Assembly (NCBI GenBank): GCA_035265665.1
Contig: DATFOK010000151.1
Location: 1-9,002, forward strand
Direction of reading: 5' to 3'
DNA: 9,002 nt
Source: DASUPK01 sp035265665
GTDB taxonomy: Bacteria > Actinomycetota > Thermoleophilia > Solirubrobacterales > 70-9
Shown here: positions 1 to 5,196 of the stretch, one piece after another
Numbering within the stretch: the first letter of the stretch is position 1
How the letters are laid out: every line of letters begins with the position of its first letter
The notes under the pieces: generated by a model
Seen by the model: the letters and a program-made list of their open reading frames with translations, nothing else
What the model was told of the DNA's origin: nothing
The model's database searches: none
Made by a program: the position numbers and the translations under genes

Positions 1-177
1 GTTGAGCACCCACTGGAGGCCGGTCTGGGAGAAGTGGAGGTCCTCGCGGATCGCGGGCAGCGCGACGTTCACGATCGAGACGTCGAGGATCACCATGAAC
101 TGGCCGAGACAGACGACCCACAGGAGCCCGTTCGAATTGCGCCCCGCGGCCGCCTTGACTGCGGTCACCGGGTTCAC
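1..177 (-). CDS. DHA2-family MFS drug/proton antiporter, N-terminal 59 residues (cut by window edge)
   Basis: This is the start of a membrane exporter of the major facilitator superfamily, drug:H+ antiporter-2 (EmrB/QacA) type. These proteins have 14 transmembrane helices and export drugs or other toxic compounds with proton influx. Visible are a short polar N-terminus (1-17), the first transmembrane helix (about 18-42) and the family signature LDVSIVNVALP at residues 31-41, followed by the loop IREDLHFS and the QWVLN that opens helix 2 in this family. The GTG start at 177-175 overlaps the TGA stop of the upstream 42-aa gene as GTGA, which points to translational coupling. A divergent ArsR-type regulator with paired operators suggests substrate-responsive repression. 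The family call is firm; the substrate is unknown. The remainder of the gene lies beyond position 1. Confidence 0.88.
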   Translation of the reverse strand, partial: MNPVTAVKAAAGRNSNGLLWVVCLGQFMVILDVSIVNVALPAIREDLHFSQTGLQWVLN

Positions 178-302
178 TTACGGACGGCCTCCAGGATGTA
201 GGCGGCCTCCACGACCGCGGCAACCCGCGAGGGGCTCTCCTGGGCCTGCTCCTCGGCCGGCTGCTCCGTCTGCGCGTCGTGCACCTGCTCAAGAACGGTC
301 AT
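174..302 (-). CDS. 42-aa acidic microprotein coupled to the MFS transporter
   Basis: I do not recognise this protein. The frame runs from ATG (302-300) to TGA (176-174) and encodes 42 residues: a Gln/Glu-rich acidic first half (about 1-24), then an Ala/Val-rich stretch (AAVVEAAYILEAV, about 28-40) that could form an amphipathic helix, ending in RK. There is no signal peptide or clear transmembrane segment. Support for it being real: a purine-rich GGGGGAAG sits 4 nt before the ATG, most third codon positions are G or C, and its stop overlaps the transporter start (GTGA). As first gene of the leftward operon it could be a small partner of the transporter or simply a leader whose translation delivers ribosomes to the transporter start. 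An earlier in-frame start at 368 is unlikely because it would run through both operators. Confidence 0.6.
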   Translation of the reverse strand: MTVLEQVHDAQTEQPAEEQAQESPSRVAAVVEAAYILEAVRK

Positions 303-325
303 CTTGCTTCCCCCGTGAGGTAGTA

Positions 326-343
326 GTACGATGAACATCGTAC
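326..343. promoter_or_regulatory. Operator-like palindrome 1 for the ArsR-type regulator
   Basis: GTACGATGAACATCGTAC is a perfect 18-bp inverted repeat (8-bp arms around AA) in the divergent spacer between the efflux operon and the ArsR-type gene. The same half-sites, GTACGA-N6-TCGTAC, recur 23 bp to the right. ArsR-family dimers typically bind such imperfect 12-2-12-like repeats that overlap the promoter. Binding by the adjacent regulator is inferred. Confidence 0.75.
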
Positions 344-348
344 CAAAA

Positions 349-366
349 GTACGATCATCGTCGTAC
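349..366. promoter_or_regulatory. Operator-like palindrome 2 overlapping the regulator's -10 box
   Basis: GTACGATCATCGTCGTAC is the second 18-bp copy of GTACGA-N6-TCGTAC. The outer six bases are perfectly inverted and the core differs from copy 1. Its right arm overlaps the proposed -10 box (364-369), so occupancy should block the rightward promoter. The 23-bp period (326 to 349) places the two sites on roughly the same DNA face, which would allow two dimers to bind side by side and repress both directions. Confidence 0.7.
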
Positions 367-369
367 AAT
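364..369 (+). promoter_or_regulatory. -10 box (TACAAT) of a probable leaderless promoter for the ArsR-type gene
   Basis: TACAAT matches the TANNNT -10 pattern and ends 6 nt before the ATG at 376, so transcription would begin at or next to the A of the start codon. No Shine-Dalgarno sequence precedes this ATG, which fits a leaderless mRNA, common in actinobacteria. The -35 region (about 341-346, TACCAA) is weak and lies partly in operator 1. The leftward promoter is less clear; TACTTT (351-346, minus strand) is one candidate. Confidence 0.5.
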
Positions 370-375
370 CGAACT

Positions 376-708
376 ATGGGAGTAGATCACACAACGAAGC
401 TGCATCACCCGGAGCGCGACGAGATCGAGCTGCCGGGTGTGCTGCACGCCCTCAGCGATCCGCAGCGGCTCGAGATCGTGCGCCGGTTGGCTGGGAGCGA
501 CGAGCCGTGCGCTTGCGGCTCGATCAAGCTCGGCGTCTCCAAGTCGACGATGACCCATCATTTCCGCGTGCTGCGGGAGTCCGGGGTCATTCGACAGAAG
601 CGCGAGGGGACCAGCAAGCTGACCGAGCTGCGACGTGAGGACCTCGACGCACGCTTCCCAGGCCTGATCGACGCGGTCCTCAGCTCGGATTCTGTCGCTG
701 TCGGTTGA
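376..708 (+). CDS. ArsR/SmtB-family winged-helix transcriptional repressor
   Basis: This 110-residue protein is a small dimeric DNA-binding repressor. It shows the ArsR order: an N-terminal helix (about 17-26, then SDPQRLEIVRRL at 27-38), the helix-turn-helix with recognition helix SKSTMTHHFRVLRES (55-69), the wing (GVIRQKREGTSKLTELRREDL, about 70-90) and a short C-terminal helix (DARFPGLIDAVL). Residues 45-47 are Cys-Ala-Cys, at the place where arsenic-type ArsR proteins carry a CxC ligand pair, but the third Cys of that motif is absent (Ile50). ATG 376 was chosen over ATG 331 because 331 lies inside operator 1 and family members begin close to the DPQR helix. It is transcribed divergently from the MFS operon and probably represses that operon and itself. 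Its effector cannot be read from sequence; a thiol, metalloid or drug signal is possible. Confidence 0.88.
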   Translation: MGVDHTTKLHHPERDEIELPGVLHALSDPQRLEIVRRLAGSDEPCACGSIKLGVSKSTMTHHFRVLRESGVIRQKREGTSKLTELRREDLDARFPGLIDAVLSSDSVAVG

Positions 709-729
709 CGGCTTCGCCATAACACGGGT

Positions 730-784
730 TGCGCCTCGCTTCGCTCGGCGCACCCTCGAATCTCCGGCGGCGCCTTTCGCCGCC
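730..784. repeat. Two GC-rich hairpins in the ArsR-USP spacer
   Basis: The 113-bp spacer (709-821) contains TGCGCC (730-735) pairing with GGCGCA (747-752) around a loop rich in CTCGCTTCGCTC, and GGCGGCG (766-772) pairing with CGCCGCC (778-784) around CCTTT. A smaller GGCTTCGCC hairpin sits at 710-718. None is followed by a T tract, so they are not canonical intrinsic terminators. They may be an extragenic palindromic repeat, an attenuator-like structure, or an mRNA-stabilising stem. Confidence 0.45.
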
Positions 785-821
785 CTCAAGACGTAAACGA
801 ACGGGGAGCGCACAATTCGAC

Positions 822-1595
822 ATGCCGATGTCCAAGGCGCCACCCATCTACCCGCAGGTCGTCGTCGGCTATGTGGAGAACGAGCGCGGGGAGGATGCGC
901 GCGCTCTAGCCGGGCGGATCGTCGAGCGCGACGGCGGCGAGCTCAAGATCGTCCAAGTCGAGAAGGGGTCGCCCTCCGACGCTCTTCAGGCGCTCGCCGA
1001 GAAGGGCGAGGCCGACCTGATCGTGCTCGGCTCGACGCACCACGCACACGTCGGATCCATCTCCCCAGGGAGCGTCGCGGAGCACCTCCTGCATGGCGCG
1101 CGCTGCCGGTTGGCCATCGCCCCGAAGGGATATGGCCAAACCGATCATTCCGAGGACCGCATGAGGGTTGCGGCCGTCGGGTTCAACGGGATGGCCGAGT
1201 CGTTGGCCGCCCTCGATGAGGCGGCGAAGCTCGCCTCCAAGTTCGGTGCTTCCCTGCGGGTGATCGGCGTCGGGACACCGGTCCCCGCGACGGGAACGGT
1301 CGCCGCCATGCAAGCGGGCGCGGAGGCCGGTCCCGACTTCCAAACACAGCTCAACAACGCCGTCGCGGAGCTCCCGCCGGAGCTGCGCGCGCTGCCCGTG
1401 TTCGAGCGCGGGGACCCGGTCGAGAAGCTGCTCGAGGCGGCCGAGATGGGTGTCGCCCTGCTGGTGCTCGGGTCCCGCGGCTTTGGACCGGTGCTGCGGC
1501 TGCTCATCGGCAGCGTCTCCTCGCGCGTCATTCGCGAGGCGCCGTGCCCGGTCCTGGTCGTGCCCCGACCGGGGTCGACCCCCTACGATCCGTAA
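822..1595 (+). CDS. Universal stress protein with two tandem UspA domains
   Basis: This cytosolic 257-residue protein has two USP (Rossmann-like, ATP-binding) domains. Domain 1 spans about 12-102 and domain 2 about 113-250. Domain 2 carries an exact G-2x-G-9x-G-S nucleotide motif (GSRGFGPVLRLLIGS, 217-231) followed by the usual APCPVLVVP end. Domain 1 is shortened: after the first beta-alpha-beta (VVVGYVENERGEDA...LKIVQV) it goes almost directly to GSPSDALQALAEKGEADLIVLGS, omitting the usual mid-domain segment, and its motif has His in place of the second Gly (GSTHHAHVGSISPGS, 70-84). Domain 2 thus looks able to bind ATP, whereas domain 1 may be structural. ATG 822 was chosen because GGGGAG lies at 803-808 and homology starts just after it; ATG 828 is also possible. 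USPs respond to stress or energy limitation, and the specific role here is unknown. Confidence 0.88.
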   Translation: MPMSKAPPIYPQVVVGYVENERGEDARALAGRIVERDGGELKIVQVEKGSPSDALQALAEKGEADLIVLGSTHHAHVGSISPGSVAEHLLHGARCRLAIAPKGYGQTDHSEDRMRVAAVGFNGMAESLAALDEAAKLASKFGASLRVIGVGTPVPATGTVAAMQAGAEAGPDFQTQLNNAVAELPPELRALPVFERGDPVEKLLEAAEMGVALLVLGSRGFGPVLRLLIGSVSSRVIREAPCPVLVVPRPGSTPYDP

Positions 1596-1683
1596 CAGCC
1601 CTCACAAGCCATCGCGGCCTCCTCGCCGGGTGATGTGAAAGCATCTCGCGCCTGGCAGGGCAGGGGGGTCATCGACAACCAGC

Positions 1684-1689
1684 AAGGAG
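1684..1689 (+). promoter_or_regulatory. Shine-Dalgarno AAGGAG that decides the pckG start
   Basis: AAGGAG ends directly against the TTG at 1690, leaving no spacer for that codon. The in-frame GTG at 1702 is 12 nt downstream, on the long side but usable, and is therefore preferred. The rest of the 106-bp spacer (1596-1701) shows no convincing terminator or promoter; GATG-N6-CATC at 1632-1645 is the only small inverted repeat I noticed. Confidence 0.55.
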
Positions 1690-1701
1690 TTGAACGCACC
1701 G

Positions 1702-3510
1702 GTGAGTGAGACAAGCGCCACGACTGAGGCATCCACCAAGCACGCCAAGCTCGTTTCCTGGGTCAACGAGATCGCCGAGTTGACACAGCCCGACGCGATC
1801 CACTGGTGTGACGGCTCAGCCGAGGAGTACGACTCCCTCGCCCAGCAGCTCGTCGATGCGGGGACTTTCGAGAAGCTCTCCGATGCGAAGCGGCCCAACT
1901 CCTATCTGGCCCGGTCCAACCCCTCGGACGTGGCGCGGGTCGAGGACCGCACCTTCATCTGCTCCGAGCGCGAGGAGGACGCGGGCCCGACCAACAACTG
2001 GCGCGAGCCGGTCGAGATGCGGGACGTCCTCAAGGGGCTGTTCACCGGCTGCATGCGCGGACGGACCATGTACGTGGTGCCGTTCTCGATGGGCCCCCTC
2101 GGCTCGCCGATCTCACACGTCGGGGTCCAGCTCACCGACTCGGCCTACGTCGCGGTCTCGATGCGGATCATGACTCGCATGGGCGCCGACGCGCTTGAGG
2201 TCCTCGGCGAGGACGGGGACTTCGTCCCCTGTGTCCACTCGGTCGGCATGCCCCTCGACGAGGGACAGGACGACGTCTCCTGGCCCTGCAACGACACGAA
2301 GTACATCGTCCACTATCCCGAGAGCCGGGAGATCTGGTCCTTCGGCTCGGGCTACGGCGGCAACGCCCTGCTGGGCAAGAAGTGCTTCGCCCTGCGGATC
2401 GCCTCGGTGATGGCCCGTGACGAGGGCTGGCTCGCCGAGCACATGCTGATCCTCAAGCTCACCTCGCCCGAGGGCAAGGTGAAGTACGTGAGCGGCGCCT
2501 TCCCGTCGGCCTCGGGCAAGACCAACCTCGCCATGCTGATCCCGAAGCTCGAGGGCTGGACTGTCGAGACCGTCGGCGACGACATCGCCTGGATGAAGTT
2601 CGGCAAGGACGGGCGCCTCCACGCCGTCAACCCCGAGGCCGGCTTCTTCGGCGTCGCGCCCGGGACGGGCCACAAGACCAACCCGAACGCGATGGAGACG
2701 GTCGAGAGGAACACGATCTTCACCAACTGCGCCCGCACCGACGACGGCGACGTCTGGTGGGAGGGCATGACCGGCGAGCCGCCGGAGCACGCGATCGACT
2801 GGAAGGGCAGCGAGTGGGCGCCGGATTCCGACGAGCCCGCGGCGCACCCTAATGCCCGGTTCACGACTCCGGCGGCGCAGTGCCCCTGCATCGCCGAGGA
2901 GTGGGAGGACCCCGCGGGCGTCCCGATCGACGCGTTTCTGTTCGGCGGCCGCCGCGCCACCGTCGTGCCTCTCGTCACCGAGGCGTTCGACTGGGAGCAC
3001 GGAGTCTTCCTCGGCGCGACGATGTCGGTCGAGAAGACGGCGGCTGCGGACGGCACCGTTGGCGAGCTCCGCTTCGACCCGATGGCGATGCTGCCCTTCT
3101 GCGGCTACAACATGGCCGACTACTTCGGGCACTGGCTGAAGATCGCCGAGCGCGAGGGGGCCAAGCTGCCGAAGATCTTCCTCGTCAACTGGTTCCGCAA
3201 GGACGACGAGGGCAACTTCGTCTGGCCCGGCTTCGGCGAGAACATCCGCGTGCTCGAGTGGGTCTTCCGCCGCACGGAGGGCGAGGGCGAAGCCGTCGGC
3301 ACCCCGATCGGCCGTGTCCCAGCAGTGGGCGAGATCGATATCGAGGGCACCACGGTGAGCCCGGACGACATGCGGCTCCTGCTCGAGGTGGACCCCGAGG
3401 CCGTCAAGGCGCAGCTCCCGCAAGTCGAGGAGCACCTGGCGCGCTTCGGCGATCGTCTGCCCGACCCGCTGCAGGCACAGCTCGAGGCTCTGAAACAGCG
3501 GCTGAGCTAG
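1702..3510 (+). CDS. pckG: Phosphoenolpyruvate carboxykinase (GTP)
   Basis: It catalyses oxaloacetate + GTP = PEP + GDP + CO2, the entry to gluconeogenesis from C4 acids, in the cytosol. At 602 residues it matches the family length of about 600. Visible family blocks are the substrate-side SNPSDVARVEDRTFI, PFSMGPLGSPISHVGVQLTD, the metal-site Lys (KKCFALRIAS) and His (AEHMLILK), the kinase-1 loop FPSASGKTN (267-275), the kinase-2 GDDIAWMKFG, NPEAGFFGVAPGT, FGGRRATVVPLV, and the guanine-side FLVNWFRKDDEGNFVWPGFGENIRVLEWV. The signature is normally FPSACGKTN; here the reactive Cys is Ser (residue 271). All other catalytic blocks look intact, so the enzyme should be active. The gene is apparently monocistronic, downstream of the USP gene by 106 bp, and ends exactly where the convergent secreted-protein gene ends. 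Confidence 0.96.
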   Translation: MSETSATTEASTKHAKLVSWVNEIAELTQPDAIHWCDGSAEEYDSLAQQLVDAGTFEKLSDAKRPNSYLARSNPSDVARVEDRTFICSEREEDAGPTNNWREPVEMRDVLKGLFTGCMRGRTMYVVPFSMGPLGSPISHVGVQLTDSAYVAVSMRIMTRMGADALEVLGEDGDFVPCVHSVGMPLDEGQDDVSWPCNDTKYIVHYPESREIWSFGSGYGGNALLGKKCFALRIASVMARDEGWLAEHMLILKLTSPEGKVKYVSGAFPSASGKTNLAMLIPKLEGWTVETVGDDIAWMKFGKDGRLHAVNPEAGFFGVAPGTGHKTNPNAMETVERNTIFTNCARTDDGDVWWEGMTGEPPEHAIDWKGSEWAPDSDEPAAHPNARFTTPAAQCPCIAEEWEDPAGVPIDAFLFGGRRATVVPLVTEAFDWEHGVFLGATMSVEKTAAADGTVGELRFDPMAMLPFCGYNMADYFGHWLKIAEREGAKLPKIFLVNWFRKDDEGNFVWPGFGENIRVLEWVFRRTEGEGEAVGTPIGRVPAVGEIDIEGTTVSPDDMRLLLEVDPEAVKAQLPQVEEHLARFGDRLPDPLQAQLEALKQRLS

Positions 3511-3515
3511 CTAGC
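3506..3515. other. Shared palindromic stop TAG|CTA between convergent pckG and the secreted-protein gene
   Basis: The pckG stop TAG (3508-3510) is followed directly by CTA (3511-3513), the TAG stop of the leftward gene. The two stops sit in a 10-bp palindrome GCTAGCTAGC, leaving no intergenic base and no room for a separate terminator. Confidence 0.85.
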
Positions 3516-4698
3516 GCTTGCGGTAACTCCGCTTGGTGACCTCGCCCGTCGCGGAGTCGAGGACGATCACGTCCCCTCCTCGCCGCATGGCCAGCCGGAC
3601 GCGCTCGCAGGAGGCCTGGTCGCTGAGCACGTTCACCACGCCGGCGGCGACGGCGCGAGGACTCCCGGCCTCACGAGCCTGAATCTTGTTGGCGCGGAGC
3701 GCCGACACGAGCCCACCCGGGGCCGGGAAGCAGCCATTGTTCGAGACCCGCTCGGAGATCGCCACCTTGAGGGCCCGGTCCAGCACCGGCGGCGCCTTGA
3801 TACTTCTCTCGTGCGAGGCGCGCGTCCCGTGGCGCATCTTCTGCCGGCGCTTGATCATCGCGCGCGACATGCAGTAGCCATGGGCGCTGAGCGCCGCATC
3901 GGGTCCGAACTCGTTGAACGCCGTCGCGGACCAGCTGCCGTCGGGATTGAAGTACGCCGATGAGACCAGTGCCGCGCCCGAGGGCGAGGTCGAGAAGCCG
4001 CCGGCCACCATCGTCGCTCCCGGCGGGCAAGACGATGTGATGGTCGTGGCCGAATCCTCGTGCGGAAGGGCGGTCTGCGAGGAGACCTCGCTCAGGAGCG
4101 GGGCGCGGGAGCGGAGGCAGTAGGCGATTGCCGTGAGCTCGCCGCCGAAGTTCCCGAAGGCGCTGCCCGAGACCTGCCAGGACCGGTCGGACGCGGCGCG
4201 GGACTCCGTGACGTAGTTGCCCCCGCGCGAGACGAAGTTGGTGCGCTGAAAGCCGCCGGCGAGGAGCCGGTTACCGCGCGGGCAGGTGGCGACCGCGGTG
4301 CGGGTCTGTCCCGGTGCGACGAAGACGGTCGAGTGGGGGGAGCTCACGGGCCCGAGCCGGGGTCCGCAGACGACCTGCAGGGTGACGGAGCGGCTGCTGC
4401 TCCCTCCGTAGAGGACGGGGGTGACGTGCCACCCGCGCTGGACGCCCAGGCGCTCGTAGGAGTGGGGATAGACGCCCTCTCCGTTCGGTCCCACCGGATC
4501 GGTGATCATGCCGCCGCTATAGGGCAGCTGCTTCTTGCCCCCGCAGCGAACCGTGAGCCTCTGCTTTGCGTCGGTGCCGCTCATCACGTAGGTCTGGCTC
4601 TGCATGCTCAGGGCCTGGGCGCTGCTCGCGAACAGCAGTGTTCCCAGCAGGCCGGCAGCCAAGCCAAGAGGGACGAGCGATGAGAGTCGAAGCCGCAT
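3511..4698 (-). CDS. Secreted protein with three Cys-paired tandem modules, function unknown
   Basis: I do not recognise a named family. The 395-residue product begins with an Arg-positive n-region, a hydrophobic core (PLGLAAGLLGTLLFA) and an SSAQA cleavage site near residue 29, a typical Sec signal peptide. Three modules follow, each bounded by two cysteines: C52-C111, C139-C194 and C224-C276. Modules 2 and 3 align clearly (CPxG...xAGGF...SW...AF..FG......A.YC), while module 1 is more diverged. A basic linker (about 278-303, KRRQKMRHGTR) leads to a C-terminal part with two more cysteines (323, 364). The even cysteine count and export signal suggest disulfide-stabilised extracellular beta domains. 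ATG 4698 was chosen because GAGG lies 6 nt upstream; GTG 4701 directly precedes it. It is 78 bp downstream of the thioesterase gene, and operon membership is uncertain. Confidence 0.75.
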   Translation of the reverse strand: MRLRLSSLVPLGLAAGLLGTLLFASSAQALSMQSQTYVMSGTDAKQRLTVRCGGKKQLPYSGGMITDPVGPNGEGVYPHSYERLGVQRGWHVTPVLYGGSSSRSVTLQVVCGPRLGPVSSPHSTVFVAPGQTRTAVATCPRGNRLLAGGFQRTNFVSRGGNYVTESRAASDRSWQVSGSAFGNFGGELTAIAYCLRSRAPLLSEVSSQTALPHEDSATTITSSCPPGATMVAGGFSTSPSGAALVSSAYFNPDGSWSATAFNEFGPDAALSAHGYCMSRAMIKRRQKMRHGTRASHERSIKAPPVLDRALKVAISERVSNNGCFPAPGGLVSALRANKIQAREAGSPRAVAAGVVNVLSDQASCERVRLAMRRGGDVIVLDSATGEVTKRSYRKR

Positions 4699-4776
4699 CA
4701 CTCACCTCATCGGGCACGGCGGGCCGTCCTTTAGGGCTTGCACGCGCCCGCCTAGGACATCGGTCCAGTCCTCGCC
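4699..4776 (-). other. Spacer between thioesterase and secreted-protein genes
   Basis: GGCGGGC (4718-4724) and GCCCGCC (4746-4752) form a 7-bp inverted repeat with a 21-base loop and no T tract. It could be a weak terminator or a structured 5' leader for the secreted-protein gene. No convincing promoter is visible, so it is undecided whether the secreted-protein gene is transcribed with the two upstream metabolic genes. Confidence 0.3.
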
Positions 4777-5196
4777 TCACGATGGCTCGCCGGGCTCCCG
4801 GTACCGGCTGAGCCCGGCGCGGATCGGCTCTGGGATCGGCGCCTTGGGCCCGCCGCCTGATTCGATGAAGACGTAGCGCAGCTCGCCCTCGACAGCGACC
4901 TCACCGTCTCGGGCGAGCTCGATCGCCGCGGACATCGAGGTCTCTCCCAGCCGGCCGACGGTGACGCGAGCCTCGAACACGTCGTCGAACCGCAGCGGCG
5001 CCCGATAGAGCAGCCGGGCTTCGGCGACGACCATGTCGACACCGGCGTCGACCATCGCCTGATACCCGCCGAGCTCTCGCCAGAGCTCGGTCATCGTGAC
5101 GTCGCAGTAGGTCAGATAATTGGCGTTGAAGACGACGCCCTGCGGGTCGCACTCGTGGTATCGGACCCGCTGGCTGTACCGAAAGGGCTCTGTCAC
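4777..5196 (-). CDS. Hotdog-fold acyl-CoA thioesterase (4HBT/YbgC-like)
   Basis: This 139-residue protein belongs to the 4-hydroxybenzoyl-CoA thioesterase group, which hydrolyses acyl-CoA to free acid and CoA as homo-oligomeric hotdog domains. The active-site block YHECDPQGVVFNANYL (residues 13-28) has the catalytic Asp (D17) and the G-V-V-x-x-A-N-Y pattern that starts the central helix; the second strand set (RAPLRFDDVFEARVTV) and the final strands (ELRYVFIE) complete the domain. The GTG start (5196-5194) overlaps the TGA of the CoA-ester lyase gene (GTGA), so the two are translationally coupled and probably act in one pathway. The frame continues open upstream to 5487 within the lyase gene, but family length and the domain start favour GTG 5196. 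Substrate is unknown; the product of the coupled lyase is the natural candidate. Confidence 0.88.
   Translation of the reverse strand: MTEPFRYSQRVRYHECDPQGVVFNANYLTYCDVTMTELWRELGGYQAMVDAGVDMVVAEARLLYRAPLRFDDVFEARVTVGRLGETSMSAAIELARDGEVAVEGELRYVFIESGGGPKAPIPEPIRAGLSRYREPGEPS

Noticed and set aside
331..375. Upstream in-frame ATG (331) as the start of the ArsR-type gene
   Set aside because: It lies inside operator palindrome 1 and would add 15 residues unlike the family; ATG 376 sits right after a TANNNT box.
730..784. Hairpins as intrinsic terminators for the ArsR-type gene
   Set aside because: No T tract follows any of the stems; they are reported only as structured repeats.
729..821. TTG at 729 as the start of the universal stress protein
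   Set aside because: The added 31 residues are Arg/Ser-rich, come from the hairpin spacer and have no resemblance to USP; a purine-rich site precedes ATG 822.
2113..3435. 440-codon open frame antisense to pckG
   Set aside because: It is a shadow frame produced by GC-rich codons of pckG; the translation is a low-complexity Leu/Val/Asp/Arg mix with no domain.
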